From: CAVSUZ01 sp963795415 | GTDB lineage: Bacteria > Pseudomonadota > Alphaproteobacteria > Acetobacterales > Acetobacteraceae | DNA length: 64,000 nucleotides | NCBI GenBank assembly: GCA_963795415.1 | Contig: CAWCHQ010000001.1 | Location: forward strand, 1 to 64,000 | Direction of reading: 5' to 3' | Shown: one piece after another, positions 1 to 8,103 of the stretch | Layout of the letters: each line of letters opens with the position of its first letter | How positions within the stretch are numbered: position 1 is the first letter of the stretch | Made by a program: the position numbers and the translations under genes | The notes under the pieces: generated by a model | The model's input: only the letters and a program-made list of their open reading frames with translations | Database searches by the model: none | Told to the model about the DNA's origin: nothing

Positions 1-1
1 C

Positions 2-421
2 GGCGGCGGCCATGCCGCGGACACCACCGATTACCCTGTTCACCATTCCGATGAGGAATGGCGCAAGCTGCTTAATCCGGAGCAGTTCCGGGTGTTGCGC
101 GAGCATGGCACGGAGCGTTCCGGCACCAGTCCGTTGAACCGGGAAAAGCGGCCCGGCACGTTCATCTGCGCCGGGTGTGGGGCGCCGCTGTTCTCCGCCA
201 AGACGAAGTTCGAGAGCGGCACCGGTTGGCCGAGCTTTTACGAGCCATTGCCGGAGGCGGTGGGCACCTCGGAGGACCGCAGCTTTTTTACCACCCGCAC
301 CGAGGTGCATTGCGCGAAATGTGGCGGTCATCTGGGGCATGTTTTTCCCGACGGGCCGCAGCCGACGGGTCAGCGCTACTGCATGAACGGCGCAGCCATG
401 GCGTTCAAGGCGGAAGAGTAG
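2..421 (+). CDS. msrB: Peptide-methionine (R)-S-oxide reductase, 5' end cut by window
   Basis: The enzyme reduces methionine-R-sulfoxide in oxidised proteins, with thioredoxin as electron donor. The frame is open from base 2, so the true start lies outside the window. Visible MsrB marks are two zinc-binding CxxC pairs (CAGC and CAKC), the FESGTGWPSFY block, the TEVHCAKCGGHLGHVF block and the catalytic cysteine in RYCMNG near the C-terminus. An internal GTG at 92 would remove the conserved YPVHHSDEEWRKLL segment and is not the start. The protein ends normally at TAG 419-421. The family assignment is very secure. Confidence 0.97.
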   Translation, partial: GGGHAADTTDYPVHHSDEEWRKLLNPEQFRVLREHGTERSGTSPLNREKRPGTFICAGCGAPLFSAKTKFESGTGWPSFYEPLPEAVGTSEDRSFFTTRTEVHCAKCGGHLGHVFPDGPQPTGQRYCMNGAAMAFKAEE

Positions 422-435
422 CGAAGCGGCGCTCA

Positions 436-477
436 CCCGGATCGCATGCCCCGGATCGCATGCCCCGGATCGCATGC
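436..477. repeat. 14-bp unit repeated three times in tandem
   Basis: Three exact copies of cccggatcgcatgc lie head to tail at 436-449, 450-463 and 464-477, just after the msrB stop. A unit of 14 does not preserve a reading frame, and no gene covers it. It may be slipped-strand expansion or a small binding-site array; nothing here shows which. Confidence 0.9.
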
Positions 478-657
478 CGTCCCGGCCCGGATTTTCCGCA
501 CAGGACGAGTGATAAACCGGCCGCCGGGCGCGGGCCGGCACAACTCAACGAGACCCATCTGCAGCCCGAACGCAAGTAGAAGATGAACGGAACGTGATTT
601 TCGCGTAGGGAGCCGGATTTGATAATAGACAGATGGATAAAGAATGTAGGAGGAGCG

Positions 658-1509
658 ATGAAAGCGCCCAATATGGCCGCTTCAGCGGCGATCCTGGGAC
701 TGGGCTTAGCGGGGGCAGGTCCGGCGGGAGCAGCGCCTTTCTTTTTCTTCAGCACCGGCAGCCCCGATCACCTGATGGCGAGTGCGTCTCGCCCGGATGT
801 CGGGGCATTCGAGATCGAATCCGCTGACGATTTTATCCTGCCTGCAGCCACCAGCCTGACCAACGCCACGTTCACCGGACTGATCCCTGCCGGTAGCACC
901 GTGAAGGACGTTGTGGTCGAGATCTATCGCGTTTTCCCGAAAAACTCCGCTGTCGGCCGTACCAGCGGTCCACCTGACTTTTCGACACCGCAGGTTCCGA
1001 CGCGGGTCAACTCGCCATCGGATGTCGCATTTCGATCGCGGGACAGCCTCGGCGGCGAACTGACCTTCACGACGTCGGTGCTGTCGTCCTCATTTACCGC
1101 TCTGAACAGCGTGCAGCCGGGGGGAATCCACCTGGCGACCGGCGGCGATGGTGCGGTAACGGGTGAAGAAGTACAGTTCAGCGTCGATTTCAGCAAGCTG
1201 ATCACACTGCCGGCCGATCACTACTTTTTCGTGCCGCAAGTCGAGTTGAATGACGACAACAACTTCCTGTGGCTGTCCGCACCGAAGCCGACCACTCCGC
1301 CCTTCACGCCGGATCTGCAAAGCTGGACGCGCGACAAGTTCCTGGAGCCGGACTGGATGCGGATCGCCACGGACATCGTCGGCGCGCCACCCGCGTTTAA
1401 CGCCGCCTTCTCGGTTACCGGCGCCGTGCCCGCCGACGAACCAGCCGGCCTGGCGCTATTGAGCGCGGGGCTTCTGAGCCTGGCGATACTGCGCCGGCGC
1501 ATGGGGTGA
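658..1509 (+). CDS. Exported protein with PEP-CTERM-like C-terminal anchor
   Basis: This is a 283-residue protein of unknown function, probably exported and processed at its C-terminus. The start at ATG 658 is chosen because a strong aggaggag Shine-Dalgarno sits at 649-656; the upstream in-frame start at 619 has none. Residues 1-28 form a signal peptide ending near PAGAAP. The last 27 residues show the PEP-CTERM layout: a short Pro/Glu motif (PADEPAG), a hydrophobic helix (LALLSAGLLSLAIL) and a basic tail RRRMG. The motif is not the canonical VPEP. No catalytic domain is recognised in the beta-rich middle. No exosortase gene is in the window. Confidence 0.72.
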   Translation: MKAPNMAASAAILGLGLAGAGPAGAAPFFFFSTGSPDHLMASASRPDVGAFEIESADDFILPAATSLTNATFTGLIPAGSTVKDVVVEIYRVFPKNSAVGRTSGPPDFSTPQVPTRVNSPSDVAFRSRDSLGGELTFTTSVLSSSFTALNSVQPGGIHLATGGDGAVTGEEVQFSVDFSKLITLPADHYFFVPQVELNDDNNFLWLSAPKPTTPPFTPDLQSWTRDKFLEPDWMRIATDIVGAPPAFNAAFSVTGAVPADEPAGLALLSAGLLSLAILRRRMG

Positions 1510-1600
1510 ACTTCTAGTATCGACTTTCTCTGAAAGTCGATACGTCGCCTGTTATCTGAGTATCCGATTCACGCGACGAAGCATGCGCGCTTCGCTACTC

Positions 1601-1652
1601 GCTGCGGCTCAGGTTTCATCCACGGCGGGTCGGCGAAGCCGGTGGCGAACTA
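1601..1652. repeat. Direct repeat, copy 1 of 2
   Basis: A 52-base segment beginning gctgcggctcaggtttcatc is repeated with a few changes at 1740-1790. The first 26 bases are identical; the second half differs by several substitutions and one indel. The copies flank a palindromic element at 1691-1728. Confidence 0.85.
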
Positions 1653-1690
1653 AACAGAAACCGGCTCGACGGAGACCGAGGGTCCGTGCC

Positions 1691-1728
1691 GTCATCGCGA
1701 GGCGCAAAGCGCCGTGGCGATCCAGGCC
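1691..1728. repeat. Dispersed palindromic repeat (REP-like)
   Basis: The sequence gtcatcgcgaggcgc, a short spacer and a gcgcc...gcgat arm form an imperfect palindrome. Related gtcattgcgagg...cgaagcaatc elements occur at 35319-35365, 38626-38680 and 49121-49160, so this is a dispersed extragenic family. Confidence 0.75.
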
Positions 1729-1739
1729 AGCCGCTCGCC

Positions 1740-1790
1740 GCTGCGGCTCAGGTTTCATCCACGGCAGGCCGGTGTTCCGGTGGCGGACTA
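1740..1790. repeat. Direct repeat, copy 2 of 2
   Basis: Second copy of the repeat at 1601-1652, in the same orientation and starting with the same 26 bases. The two copies bracket about 90 bases, which could mark a duplicated or inserted segment. Confidence 0.85.
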
Positions 1791-1823
1791 ATACCAGCCG
1801 CCGAAGAGTCACGCCCTCCCGTC

Positions 1824-1843
1824 ATTCCCGCGAAAGCGGGAAT
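1824..1843. repeat. Perfect 20-base palindrome of a common extragenic repeat
   Basis: The sequence attcccgcgaaagcgggaat is its own reverse complement except at the central bases. It is embedded in the gtcattcccgcgaaagcggg context found as an intergenic repeat in many proteobacteria. It is probably an extragenic hairpin and not a gene part. Confidence 0.75.
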
Positions 1844-1901
1844 CCAAACCCGCGGCGACGATGGGTCCACCTTAACGGCAACTGGTATAAAACCATGAGT
1901 T

Positions 1902-1941
1902 AGAGCGTTTCAGGCTGATACAGTCGGCCTGAAACTGCTCT
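1902..1941. repeat. Long hairpin (inverted repeat)
   Basis: The arms agagcgtttcaggc (1902-1915) and gcctgaaactgctct (1927-1941) are complementary with one bulge and enclose an 11-base loop. No run of T follows on either strand, so a simple terminator is unlikely. It resembles the ends of small non-autonomous repeats. Confidence 0.6.
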
Positions 1942-2270
1942 GGTAATGCAAAGCTTATGACAGCCGCCTGCCCTCAAACAGCCACGAACTTGCAGACGAG
2001 ACAAGTTGGCCACCCCTGCTCCTCCTCGTGATCGGCGAATAAAAACCAGTCGTCGTAGCGGACCAATGTCTTGCCAGATTGCTACCTCAGCAGCGGAGGG
2101 CTGATTGATCGCTCGTTTAAAAGCGATGTACCTTTGCGCCGTAGCCTTACATTCGGTTAACCGCGCGTCCATCGGGAAAATAAAGCGCCGACAACCTTCG
2201 CGGATTCTCGATCCGGCTGTGCGCGCGTCTCTATCCGCAACCCGTCATTCAATGGAATTGGTCATGACTT

Positions 2271-2315
2271 CTTACCAAACGCACGCTTACCAAACGCATG
2301 CTTACCAAACGCACG
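2271..2315. repeat. 15-bp tandem triplication over the phnD start
   Basis: Units cttaccaaacgcacg, cttaccaaacgcatg and cttaccaaacgcacg lie at 2271-2285, 2286-2300 and 2301-2315. Read in the phnD frame, the unit encodes Leu-Thr-Lys-Arg-Thr, the basic start of the signal peptide. A single base change in the middle unit creates the ATG at 2298. Confidence 0.92.
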
Positions 2316-3171
2316 CTCCTGGCAGCCACGGCCAGCGCAGCCACCGGCATCGGACTGCGGCCTGGGCGGGCGCAGACAACCAGGCTGCGCTTCGGCGTCG
2401 GGCCGCTGCTGCCGAGCCCGACTGACACGATCAAGGCCTATACACCCATCTTCGATCATCTCGCGAAGCAGCTCGGTGTCGAATACTCCCTGGTCTCAAC
2501 GACGGATTGGGCGGGCATGGCCGTCGCGATGGGATCCGGCCAGCTTGATCTCGCCTGGATGGGCCCATGGGGCTACATCATCGCCAACAATCATACGAAC
2601 TGCACCGCGATCGCGACCGTCAAGTACCGATGAAAAGCCGACCTATCTCGCCATCATTATCGCCAGGCCCAACCTGAACTTTGCTAAGTTTCCAGACGAC
2701 ACCAAGGGCATGACGATGTCGTTCGCCGATGTCGGCTCGACCTCGGGCTGGCTCATTCCAACCTATTATGCGAAGGAAGTCTGGAAGCTCGACCCAAGAA
2801 CCTTCTGGGCATACCATGAAGGCTCGACACATGCGGCGAACGAAATCGCAGTCTCGAGCGGACAGATCGATCTGGCGACCGATTTCGATCGCAACCGTAC
2901 CGCGATGATCGAGAGCGGCAAGGTCAGGCCCGACGCCAACAAGATCGTGTGGACTTCCGAGCCGCTGCCCAACGACGCGATCGTGGTGCCGCAGGGAGCC
3001 TCAACCGACCTCGCGCAGCACATCGTCGCGCTCCTTACCGCCATCACGCCAGACCAGGCGAAAGTGCTGCTGCCGCCTCACTATACGGGTTTCATCGCCT
3101 CGAACCACGCGTTCTACACGCCAATCGAAAAGGCTGGGCTTGCCGTGGGCAAGATCAAATCCAGGACGTAG
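2298..3171 (+). pseudogene. phnD: Phosphonate-type ABC transporter substrate-binding protein, frameshifted
   Basis: This would be the periplasmic binding protein of a phosphonate/phosphite importer. The first part (2298-2633) carries a twin-Arg-free signal peptide and the family blocks FGVGPLLPSPTDT and DLAWMGPWGYIIANN. The second part continues in another frame from about 2629 (DEKPTYLAI, SFADVGSTSGWLIPT, STHAANEIAV) to the stop at 3171. Removing one C at 2627-2628 restores KYDEKPTY, so one extra base splits the gene. The ATG at 2298 lacks a Shine-Dalgarno. An ATG at 2264 (preceded by ggaattgg) would be in frame after a further one-base change. It may be a pseudogene or a sequencing error. 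Confidence 0.88.
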
Positions 3172-3190
3172 CCGGCGCAGGGAAAGCGCG

Positions 3191-4012
3191 ATGACCTCCG
3201 GCCGGCCGGTTGCGCAAACGCTGATGCTCATCGAACGACGCCAGCGTGGTGGAAGCTGGCGGCAAGCTAAGATGTGTGCGGCAACGCTGCTGATCGTGGC
3301 CTTCTATGTGGCATGTTGGCGGCTCGCTCAGGTGGACATGCTCAGGCTGGTTCAAGGTCTGCCGCGGTTGGCACACTGGCTGGCCGAGGCATGGCCGCCA
3401 AAGCTCGACGATCTCCCACTCATCTTGCAGCGGACAGCCGAAACGATTGCGATGGCCGCACTTGGCACAACGCTCGCAACCCTCCTGGCGCTTCCGACAG
3501 CGGTGCTGGCGAGCCGCAATATCACGCCGCTGCCATTGCTCTATTATCCCGTGCGGTGGTTCCTGAACATGTTGCGCGGTATCAACTCGTTCGTCTTTGC
3601 CCTGCTGTTTGTCGCCGCCGTCGGACTGGGTCCCTTCGCTGGCATGCTCGGTATTGGCCTGCACACCTGGGGCAGCGCCGCAAAGCTGATCGCCGATCAG
3701 ATCGAGACACTTCATCTCGCACCTCTGCAGGCCGTTGAGACGACGGGCGCGGGGCGGCTCACCGCTATCGCCTATGCGTTGCTGCCTGATATTGCGCCCA
3801 TTGTGCTTTCCACCACGTTGTTCTGGTGGGAGTTCAATGTGCGGGCGTCCACGGTGCTCGGGGTCGTCGGAGCCGGCGGCATCGGCCAGGAGCTCAGGAA
3901 CAGCATGGATCTTTTGGATTTTCCGCGCCTGTTTACGATCATAGCCGTAATCCTGATCGTCGTGACCGTGCTTGATCTCGTGAGCAGCTGGCTGCGAGCG
4001 AAGCTTGCATGA
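3191..4012 (+). CDS. phnE: Phosphonate-type ABC transporter permease
   Basis: Inner-membrane permease of the PhnDEC-type importer, about 273 residues from ATG 3191. This start is preferred over 3140, which lies inside phnD. Hydrophobic segments are spread through the length, with a first helix near residue 25 (AATLLIVAFYVACW). The binding-protein-dependent permease signature reads ETTGAGRLTAIAYALLPDIAP, followed by STVLGVVGAGGIGQEL, as in PhnE. It lies 19 bases after phnD and overlaps phnC by four bases, so the three genes form one operon. Confidence 0.92.
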   Translation: MTSGRPVAQTLMLIERRQRGGSWRQAKMCAATLLIVAFYVACWRLAQVDMLRLVQGLPRLAHWLAEAWPPKLDDLPLILQRTAETIAMAALGTTLATLLALPTAVLASRNITPLPLLYYPVRWFLNMLRGINSFVFALLFVAAVGLGPFAGMLGIGLHTWGSAAKLIADQIETLHLAPLQAVETTGAGRLTAIAYALLPDIAPIVLSTTLFWWEFNVRASTVLGVVGAGGIGQELRNSMDLLDFPRLFTIIAVILIVVTVLDLVSSWLRAKLA

Positions 4013-4803
4013 GCCGTCGGGCGGCCTTGCCCAAAGCGAGTTTGGTGAGCCTTGAAGTCGAGGCTGTCGGGAAGTCATTCGGCGGCGCGCCGGCAATCAG
4101 CGGAGTGAGCTTTCGGGTGCGCCCGGCTGAGTTCGTCGCGGTGCTGGGGCCCAGCGGGGCCGGCAAGACAACACTGTTCCGCTGCATCGCCGGCCTTATC
4201 GCCCCGTCCGAGGGGCGCATTCATGTCCTTGGTGCCGATACAAGGGATCTGCGACGCTGGCAGCGGTGTGATATCGCGGTCGTTTTCCAACAGTTCAATC
4301 TCATTGGCCGGCGCTCCGCTCTGGGCAATGTCCTCGCTGGGCGCCTCGGCCATGTGTCGGCGTTGCGCGGGATGACAGGACGCTTCTCGCGGGAGGATAA
4401 ATTCTGGGCGCTCGAGTGTCTGGATCGCGTTGGCATGCTCGATTACGCGGCACGGCGGGCCGATAGCTTATCGGGCGGCCAACAGCAGCGAGTAGCGATC
4501 GCCCGCGCCATCGCGCAGCGTCCCGGCGTCATCCTGGCTGACGAACCTGTCGCAAGCCTCGATCCGCAGACGAGCAGGGACGTGCTCGACCTTCTGCGCG
4601 ATATTTGCAGGAGGGAGGGCGTCGCGGTGGTCTGCAGCCTGCATCAGACCGACCTCGCCCTCGCCTACTCTGATCGCATTGTTGGCCTGGCAAACGGCCG
4701 TGTCGTTACTGATATCGCAGCGACAGCATTCGATGCAGCAGCCTTCACGAGCGTGTACGGGAGGCCAGCAGAAGTCGCCCCCCTTCCGTCATTACCGGGC
4801 TGA
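4009..4803 (+). CDS. phnC: Phosphonate-type ABC transporter ATP-binding protein
   Basis: The ATPase that drives the phosphonate-type importer, 264 residues. It has Walker A GPSGAGKT (near residue 48), a Q-loop FQQFN, the ABC signature LSGGQQQR, Walker B VILADEP followed by the catalytic Glu and D-loop SLDP, and an H-loop SLHQTD. The start ATG overlaps the phnE stop (ATGA). The gene order is D-E-C, whereas most bacteria place phnC first. With phnD broken, the transporter may be orphaned unless another binding protein serves it. Confidence 0.94.
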   Translation: MSRRAALPKASLVSLEVEAVGKSFGGAPAISGVSFRVRPAEFVAVLGPSGAGKTTLFRCIAGLIAPSEGRIHVLGADTRDLRRWQRCDIAVVFQQFNLIGRRSALGNVLAGRLGHVSALRGMTGRFSREDKFWALECLDRVGMLDYAARRADSLSGGQQQRVAIARAIAQRPGVILADEPVASLDPQTSRDVLDLLRDICRREGVAVVCSLHQTDLALAYSDRIVGLANGRVVTDIAATAFDAAAFTSVYGRPAEVAPLPSLPG

Positions 4804-5403
4804 TCCTCCTCGTCATGGCCGGGCCGCCGAGCCGGCCATCTTCGTAGTGGCGATCTGGCACCCTATTTAGTTTCAAAATCAACCGCCGCCGCAGGCCACT
4901 CACCACTGCCTCCATCCTGGTTTTATCTGAGACGCGCGAGCAGCTATCCCGCCAGAAACTTTCCTACTATTATCCATTTTACTAACAATAAACCTGCTCC
5001 ATTGCCGCGAGCGGCCGCGTCCGTCATCGGCCTCGCTGCCGCGCCTCGTCTCATGCCCCGCGCAGGCTCCTGTCGAAATGGCTTCGCGCGCGAAACTCTC
5101 ACCCCTTAGCCCCACCGCCTCCGGCAGCAGCCCGGCCGCCTCAACAAGCCTTGCAACCACCCCCGCCCGTTCCATATCGGCCATGCGCCCCGCGATGTCA
5201 GCCGTTAACCATTCGGCGCCACCTCGCATTCGGTACCAATCAGCCGGGCCAAAAACCGGGTTTGGTACAAAACATCCCCACCCAAACCGGGGTTTGGTAC
5301 CAAACGCGCGTTCCCAAAACGGGGTTCGGTACCAAACGCACCCCGCCAAAACGCCGTTTGGTACAACGTTAATCTCTCATTCCGTCCGCGTTACCAACCG
5401 CAC
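4804..5403. other. 600-base spacer with a palindromic tandem array
   Basis: This gap lies between phnC and the convergent PBP activator gene. Its right third holds the 32-base tandem array listed separately. A minus-strand frame (5349-4900) stays open but runs through the array, whose 32-base period shifts frame at each copy, so at least its N-terminal third cannot be a conserved repeat protein. Its remaining part (IAGRMADMERAGVVARLVEAAG) looks helical and could be the remnant of a gene, but the family is not recognised. Confidence 0.6.
5232..5366. repeat. Array of five 32-bp units, each centred on a GGTAC palindrome
   Basis: GGTAC occurs at 5232, 5264, 5296, 5328 and 5360, exactly 32 bases apart. 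The best unit contains the perfect 14-base palindrome gtttggtaccaaac at 5292-5305; neighbouring units have one or two changes (ggtttggtacaaaac, ggttcggtaccaaac). The bases between the palindromes are also partly conserved (ccaaaacgggg). This regular spacing of about three helical turns could place bound dimers on one face of the DNA. There are no unique spacers, so it is not a CRISPR array. Confidence 0.9.
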
Positions 5404-6654
5404 TCAGGCGCCAACCGAGGCAGGCGCCGGCTCCACCACCTGTGCCCCGCCCGGTTCAACCTTGAACACCGCCAGCCCCCGCCGGACCTGCCCGTTGGGC
5501 AGCAGAACGACCACCCCATCCGCCCCGGTGAACCCCGAGGGGTTCGTCAACGCCTGGATGGAGTATCCCGAAGACGCCGTCACCCGGGCAATCGCCGCGG
5601 CGTCATAGGCAACATCGGCGATCGCCGGCGGAGCCGAGCCATATTTCCCGCTGAACGCCTCGACAAAGGGCTGCCGTGAAGCCGGATCGGGCCCGGCAAA
5701 CCAGGCCCCGCGCATTTGCCGCGAGTTGCTCGCCGGGTCGGCCCAGAGCGACGGCCCCATGAACTGCACCGCCGGCTGATACACGAAGTAGTAAGGCAGA
5801 ACGGCGGCCAGCTCGGTCAGCGCCTCGCCCGTGTCCGCCAGAAGCAGCGCATCGAAGGGCGGCGGCGGCAGCGAGGATTTCGCCAGTTGCTCGGCCTTTC
5901 GCCGCCCCTCCGACGTCCCCTCCGCCCGCGCCTCCCGAATCTGCTGCTGGATCGGACCCCAGCGCGCATCATAGTCCGAAAGAACCCGCGCCGCGTGATT
6001 GATCGACCCCATGCCCGGGGAGTGGAACTGCACATTGGGCGGCGCCATCCCCACCGCCGAGGTCGCCTGGCTCAGCGCATCCGCCATCGCATGCCCGAAA
6101 TCATTGTCCGGCAGCAGAGCCGCAAACCTCGTCCGCCCCCCCTGCTGCCCCGCCTGCACCAGCCGCCGTACCTGCTCCGCCGGCGCGATGCCCAGGGGCC
6201 AGACGCCCGGCTGTGCTGTCGCCAGATCGTTCGAGAAGGCCAGGACCGGCATCTGCGCCTGTCGCGCGATCGGCGCCACAGCGGCAACTTCCGGCGCCGT
6301 GAGCGGCCCCAGAATGATCCGGGAACCCCCCGCGATCGCAGCTTTCCCGGCCGATGCCGCCCCCTCCGGGGTGCCGCCCGTATCCTGCTGAACCAGGCTC
6401 GGCGAGCCAGGTGCCGCCATCGCAAGTTGCGCTGCCTGCAGCATGCTCTGGGCAATCCCCGCCCGCGATCCGGTCAGCGGCAACAGGATGGCGGCGCTCC
6501 CCGATGCGCCGCCCGGGGCCACTCCAGCCGGAAGCCGCCCAGGCGCTCCGGGGTAGTATCCGCCTCCCGCTGGGGCATAAGCGGTCGTGCAGGCCGTCAG
6601 TGCGGCAGAGGAGCCGATCGAGCCAGCAAGGAGCATGAATGTCCGACGACGCAT
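5404..6654 (-). CDS. Penicillin-binding protein activator-like lipoprotein (LpoA/YraM type)
   Basis: Outer-membrane lipoprotein with a periplasmic-binding-protein fold, of the family that activates peptidoglycan synthases. About 416 residues from ATG 6652-6654 (MRRRTFMLLAG). This start is chosen because it begins a lipoprotein signal ending in the lipobox LTAC; the longer frame from 6918 reads low-complexity sequence inside rsmI. The body carries the ABC-type ligand-receptor layout, with AAILLPLTGSRAGIAQSMLQ at the start and ADVAYDAAAIA toward the end. It is divergent from rsmI and their 5' ends overlap by 16 bases, the arrangement seen for lpoA/rsmI in other proteobacteria. The activator role is inferred from family and context. 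Confidence 0.82.
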   Translation of the reverse strand: MRRRTFMLLAGSIGSSAALTACTTAYAPAGGGYYPGAPGRLPAGVAPGGASGSAAILLPLTGSRAGIAQSMLQAAQLAMAAPGSPSLVQQDTGGTPEGAASAGKAAIAGGSRIILGPLTAPEVAAVAPIARQAQMPVLAFSNDLATAQPGVWPLGIAPAEQVRRLVQAGQQGGRTRFAALLPDNDFGHAMADALSQATSAVGMAPPNVQFHSPGMGSINHAARVLSDYDARWGPIQQQIREARAEGTSEGRRKAEQLAKSSLPPPPFDALLLADTGEALTELAAVLPYYFVYQPAVQFMGPSLWADPASNSRQMRGAWFAGPDPASRQPFVEAFSGKYGSAPPAIADVAYDAAAIARVTASSGYSIQALTNPSGFTGADGVVVLLPNGQVRRGLAVFKVEPGGAQVVEPAPASVGA

Positions 6655-7526
6655 GCGCGGCACCTCCTGGACCGGGACCGGACCGTGCCGCCCTTGTGCT
6701 GGTTTCGACGCCGATCGGCAACCTCGCAGACCTCTCGCCACGCGCCCGTGATGAACTGGCCGGCGCCGACCTCGTGCTGTGCGAGGACACCCGTCACACC
6801 GGCCACCTGCTGACCGCCAGCGGCCTCCGGGCACGAACGGAATCGCTGCATGATCACAACGAAGAGCAGCGGCTTCCCGCCATCCTTGGTGCCCTGCAGG
6901 CCGGAAAGCGCGTGGCACTTGTCTCCGACGCCGGCACGCCGGTCCTGTCCGATCCCGGCTATCGGCTCGTCAGGGCCGCCATCGAGGCCGGCCTTCCTGT
7001 CACGGCCGTGCCAGGGCCGAACGCCGCCCTCACGGCGCTTATCCTGTCCGGCCTGCCCCCCCTGCCCTTTCTGTGCCTCGGTTTTCCGCCGCCCCGGCAA
7101 GCCGCCCGCCTCGCCGCCTTTGCCCGCCTCCGGGCAGCCGAGCAGGCCGGCCTGGCAGCCAGCCTGATCTGGTACGAGGCGCCCCATCGCCTGGCCGACA
7201 CCCTTCGCGACATGGCCGCCGCGTTCGGCACCCGCCCCGCAGCCGTGGCCCGCGAGCTGACCAAGCGCTTCGAAGAAATCCGTCGTGCGGATCTGAGCGA
7301 CCTGGCGGTCCACTATGCCGCCGAGCCGGCCCGCGGCGAGATCACCATCGTCCTCGCCCCACCCCCCGCCGGCTCAGAGGCCCCGCACGACCTGGACGAA
7401 CGGCTCCGCCTGGCAATGCAGGGCAACAGCCTGCGCGACGCCGCCGCTCTGGTCGCCGCCGCCACCGGCCTGCCACGCAAGCAGGTCTATGCCCGGGCCC
7501 TGGAACTGCAGGGAGAGAAGCAATAG
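6639..7526 (+). CDS. rsmI: 16S rRNA (cytidine(1402)-2'-O)-methyltransferase
   Basis: Methylates the 2'-OH of C1402 in the decoding centre of 16S rRNA using S-adenosylmethionine. It is 295 residues, close to the usual length. Tetrapyrrole-methylase fold motifs are clear: VSTPIGNLADLSPRA at the N-terminus, LCEDTRHTGHLL, ALVSDAGTPVLSDPGYRLV, the SAM-binding VPGPNAALTALILSGL and FCLGFPP. The start at ATG 6639 lies inside the 5' end of the divergent activator gene. In many relatives yraN follows rsmI; it does not here, where a DUF1311 gene follows. Confidence 0.95.
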   Translation: MSDDACAAPPGPGPDRAALVLVSTPIGNLADLSPRARDELAGADLVLCEDTRHTGHLLTASGLRARTESLHDHNEEQRLPAILGALQAGKRVALVSDAGTPVLSDPGYRLVRAAIEAGLPVTAVPGPNAALTALILSGLPPLPFLCLGFPPPRQAARLAAFARLRAAEQAGLAASLIWYEAPHRLADTLRDMAAAFGTRPAAVARELTKRFEEIRRADLSDLAVHYAAEPARGEITIVLAPPPAGSEAPHDLDERLRLAMQGNSLRDAAALVAAATGLPRKQVYARALELQGEKQ

Positions 7527-7588
7527 AGCGGGATCGACAGTGGAGTTGCGCGGTGCCATGTGCCGATACTGACATGCGGGCCAGTGCC

Positions 7589-7981
7589 ATGAAGACCGCT
7601 CTGATGTTCCGGCCCGGAGTCGCCGCCGCCCTGATCTGGCTCGCCTTGCAGGGAGCCGGGAAAGCGGCGGACGATCCGGCTGCCGATGCCTGCCACCAGA
7701 AGGACACGACCGTCGCCATCATGGATTGCCTGGACGGGGTGACGGCGCAATGGGACAAGCGGCTGAACGCGGCTTATCAGGCGGCGCTCAAAGCCTCGGA
7801 AAGCGCGGCCCGAAAAGAGGCGCTGATCCGGGCGGAGCGGGCCTGGCTCGCGTTCCGGTCGGCAAATTGCGGCTGGTATGACGCGCAGGAAGGCACAATC
7901 CGGGAGATTGCGGGAGCCGATTGCATGCTGGACATGACGCGGGGCCGGACCGTCGAGCTGGAAGACGCTTTGAAACCCTGA
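7589..7981 (+). CDS. DUF1311 / LprI-like exported protein
   Basis: A small periplasmic protein of about 130 residues with the lysozyme-inhibitor LprI N-terminal fold (DUF1311). The ATG at 7589 starts a signal peptide (MKTALMFRPGVAAALIWLAL) that ends near GKAAD; an ATG at 7574 is an alternative. The mature part carries four cysteines (DACHQ, MDCLD, ANCGW, ADCML) placed as in the family, probably making two disulfides, plus the RAERAWLAFRSANC block. Lysozyme inhibition is known for a few members and is only a possibility here. Confidence 0.85.
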   Translation: MKTALMFRPGVAAALIWLALQGAGKAADDPAADACHQKDTTVAIMDCLDGVTAQWDKRLNAAYQAALKASESAARKEALIRAERAWLAFRSANCGWYDAQEGTIREIAGADCMLDMTRGRTVELEDALKP

Positions 7982-8103
7982 CATCCCTCGTCCATCGGAA
8001 ACCCGGACACCCCCCTTCGGATCAGACCCAGATGCGGGGGCCTGACGACATCTCGCCCCCTCGTGCTACACCGAAGCATCGGAAAGCCGGAACGGAGGGG
8101 ACG

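Larger units (their letters stand above)
1510..2263. other. Gene-poor spacer of about 750 bases rich in repeats
   Basis: No convincing gene is seen between the PEP-CTERM-like gene and phnD. The spacer holds two copies of a 51-52 base direct repeat (1601-1652 and 1740-1790), a palindromic gtcatcgcgagg-type element (1691-1728), a palindrome centred on attcccgcgaaagcgggaat (1824-1843) and a long hairpin (1902-1941). The open frames here translate the repeats themselves (for example RHSRESGNPN) and are taken as non-coding. Confidence 0.7.

Noticed and set aside
1583..1903. Small proteins encoded in the repeat-rich spacer
   Set aside because: All frames translate repeat words such as HSRESGNP, a known artefact of intergenic repeats.
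3155..4096. 313-codon minus-strand frame
   Set aside because: Antisense of phnE and phnC; composition is that of a shadow and the plus-strand genes are well supported.
4900..5349. 149-codon minus-strand gene
   Set aside because: Its N-terminal third is translated from the 32-base array, which changes frame every unit; no family is recognised in the rest, so it is only noted as a possible remnant.
5232..5366. CRISPR array
   Set aside because: Units follow each other without unique spacers, units are degenerate palindromes, and there are no cas genes.
5716..6813. Long plus-strand frame of 365 codons
   Set aside because: It is the antisense of the PBP activator gene, rich in Arg/Pro as expected from a GC-rich shadow, with no family motif.
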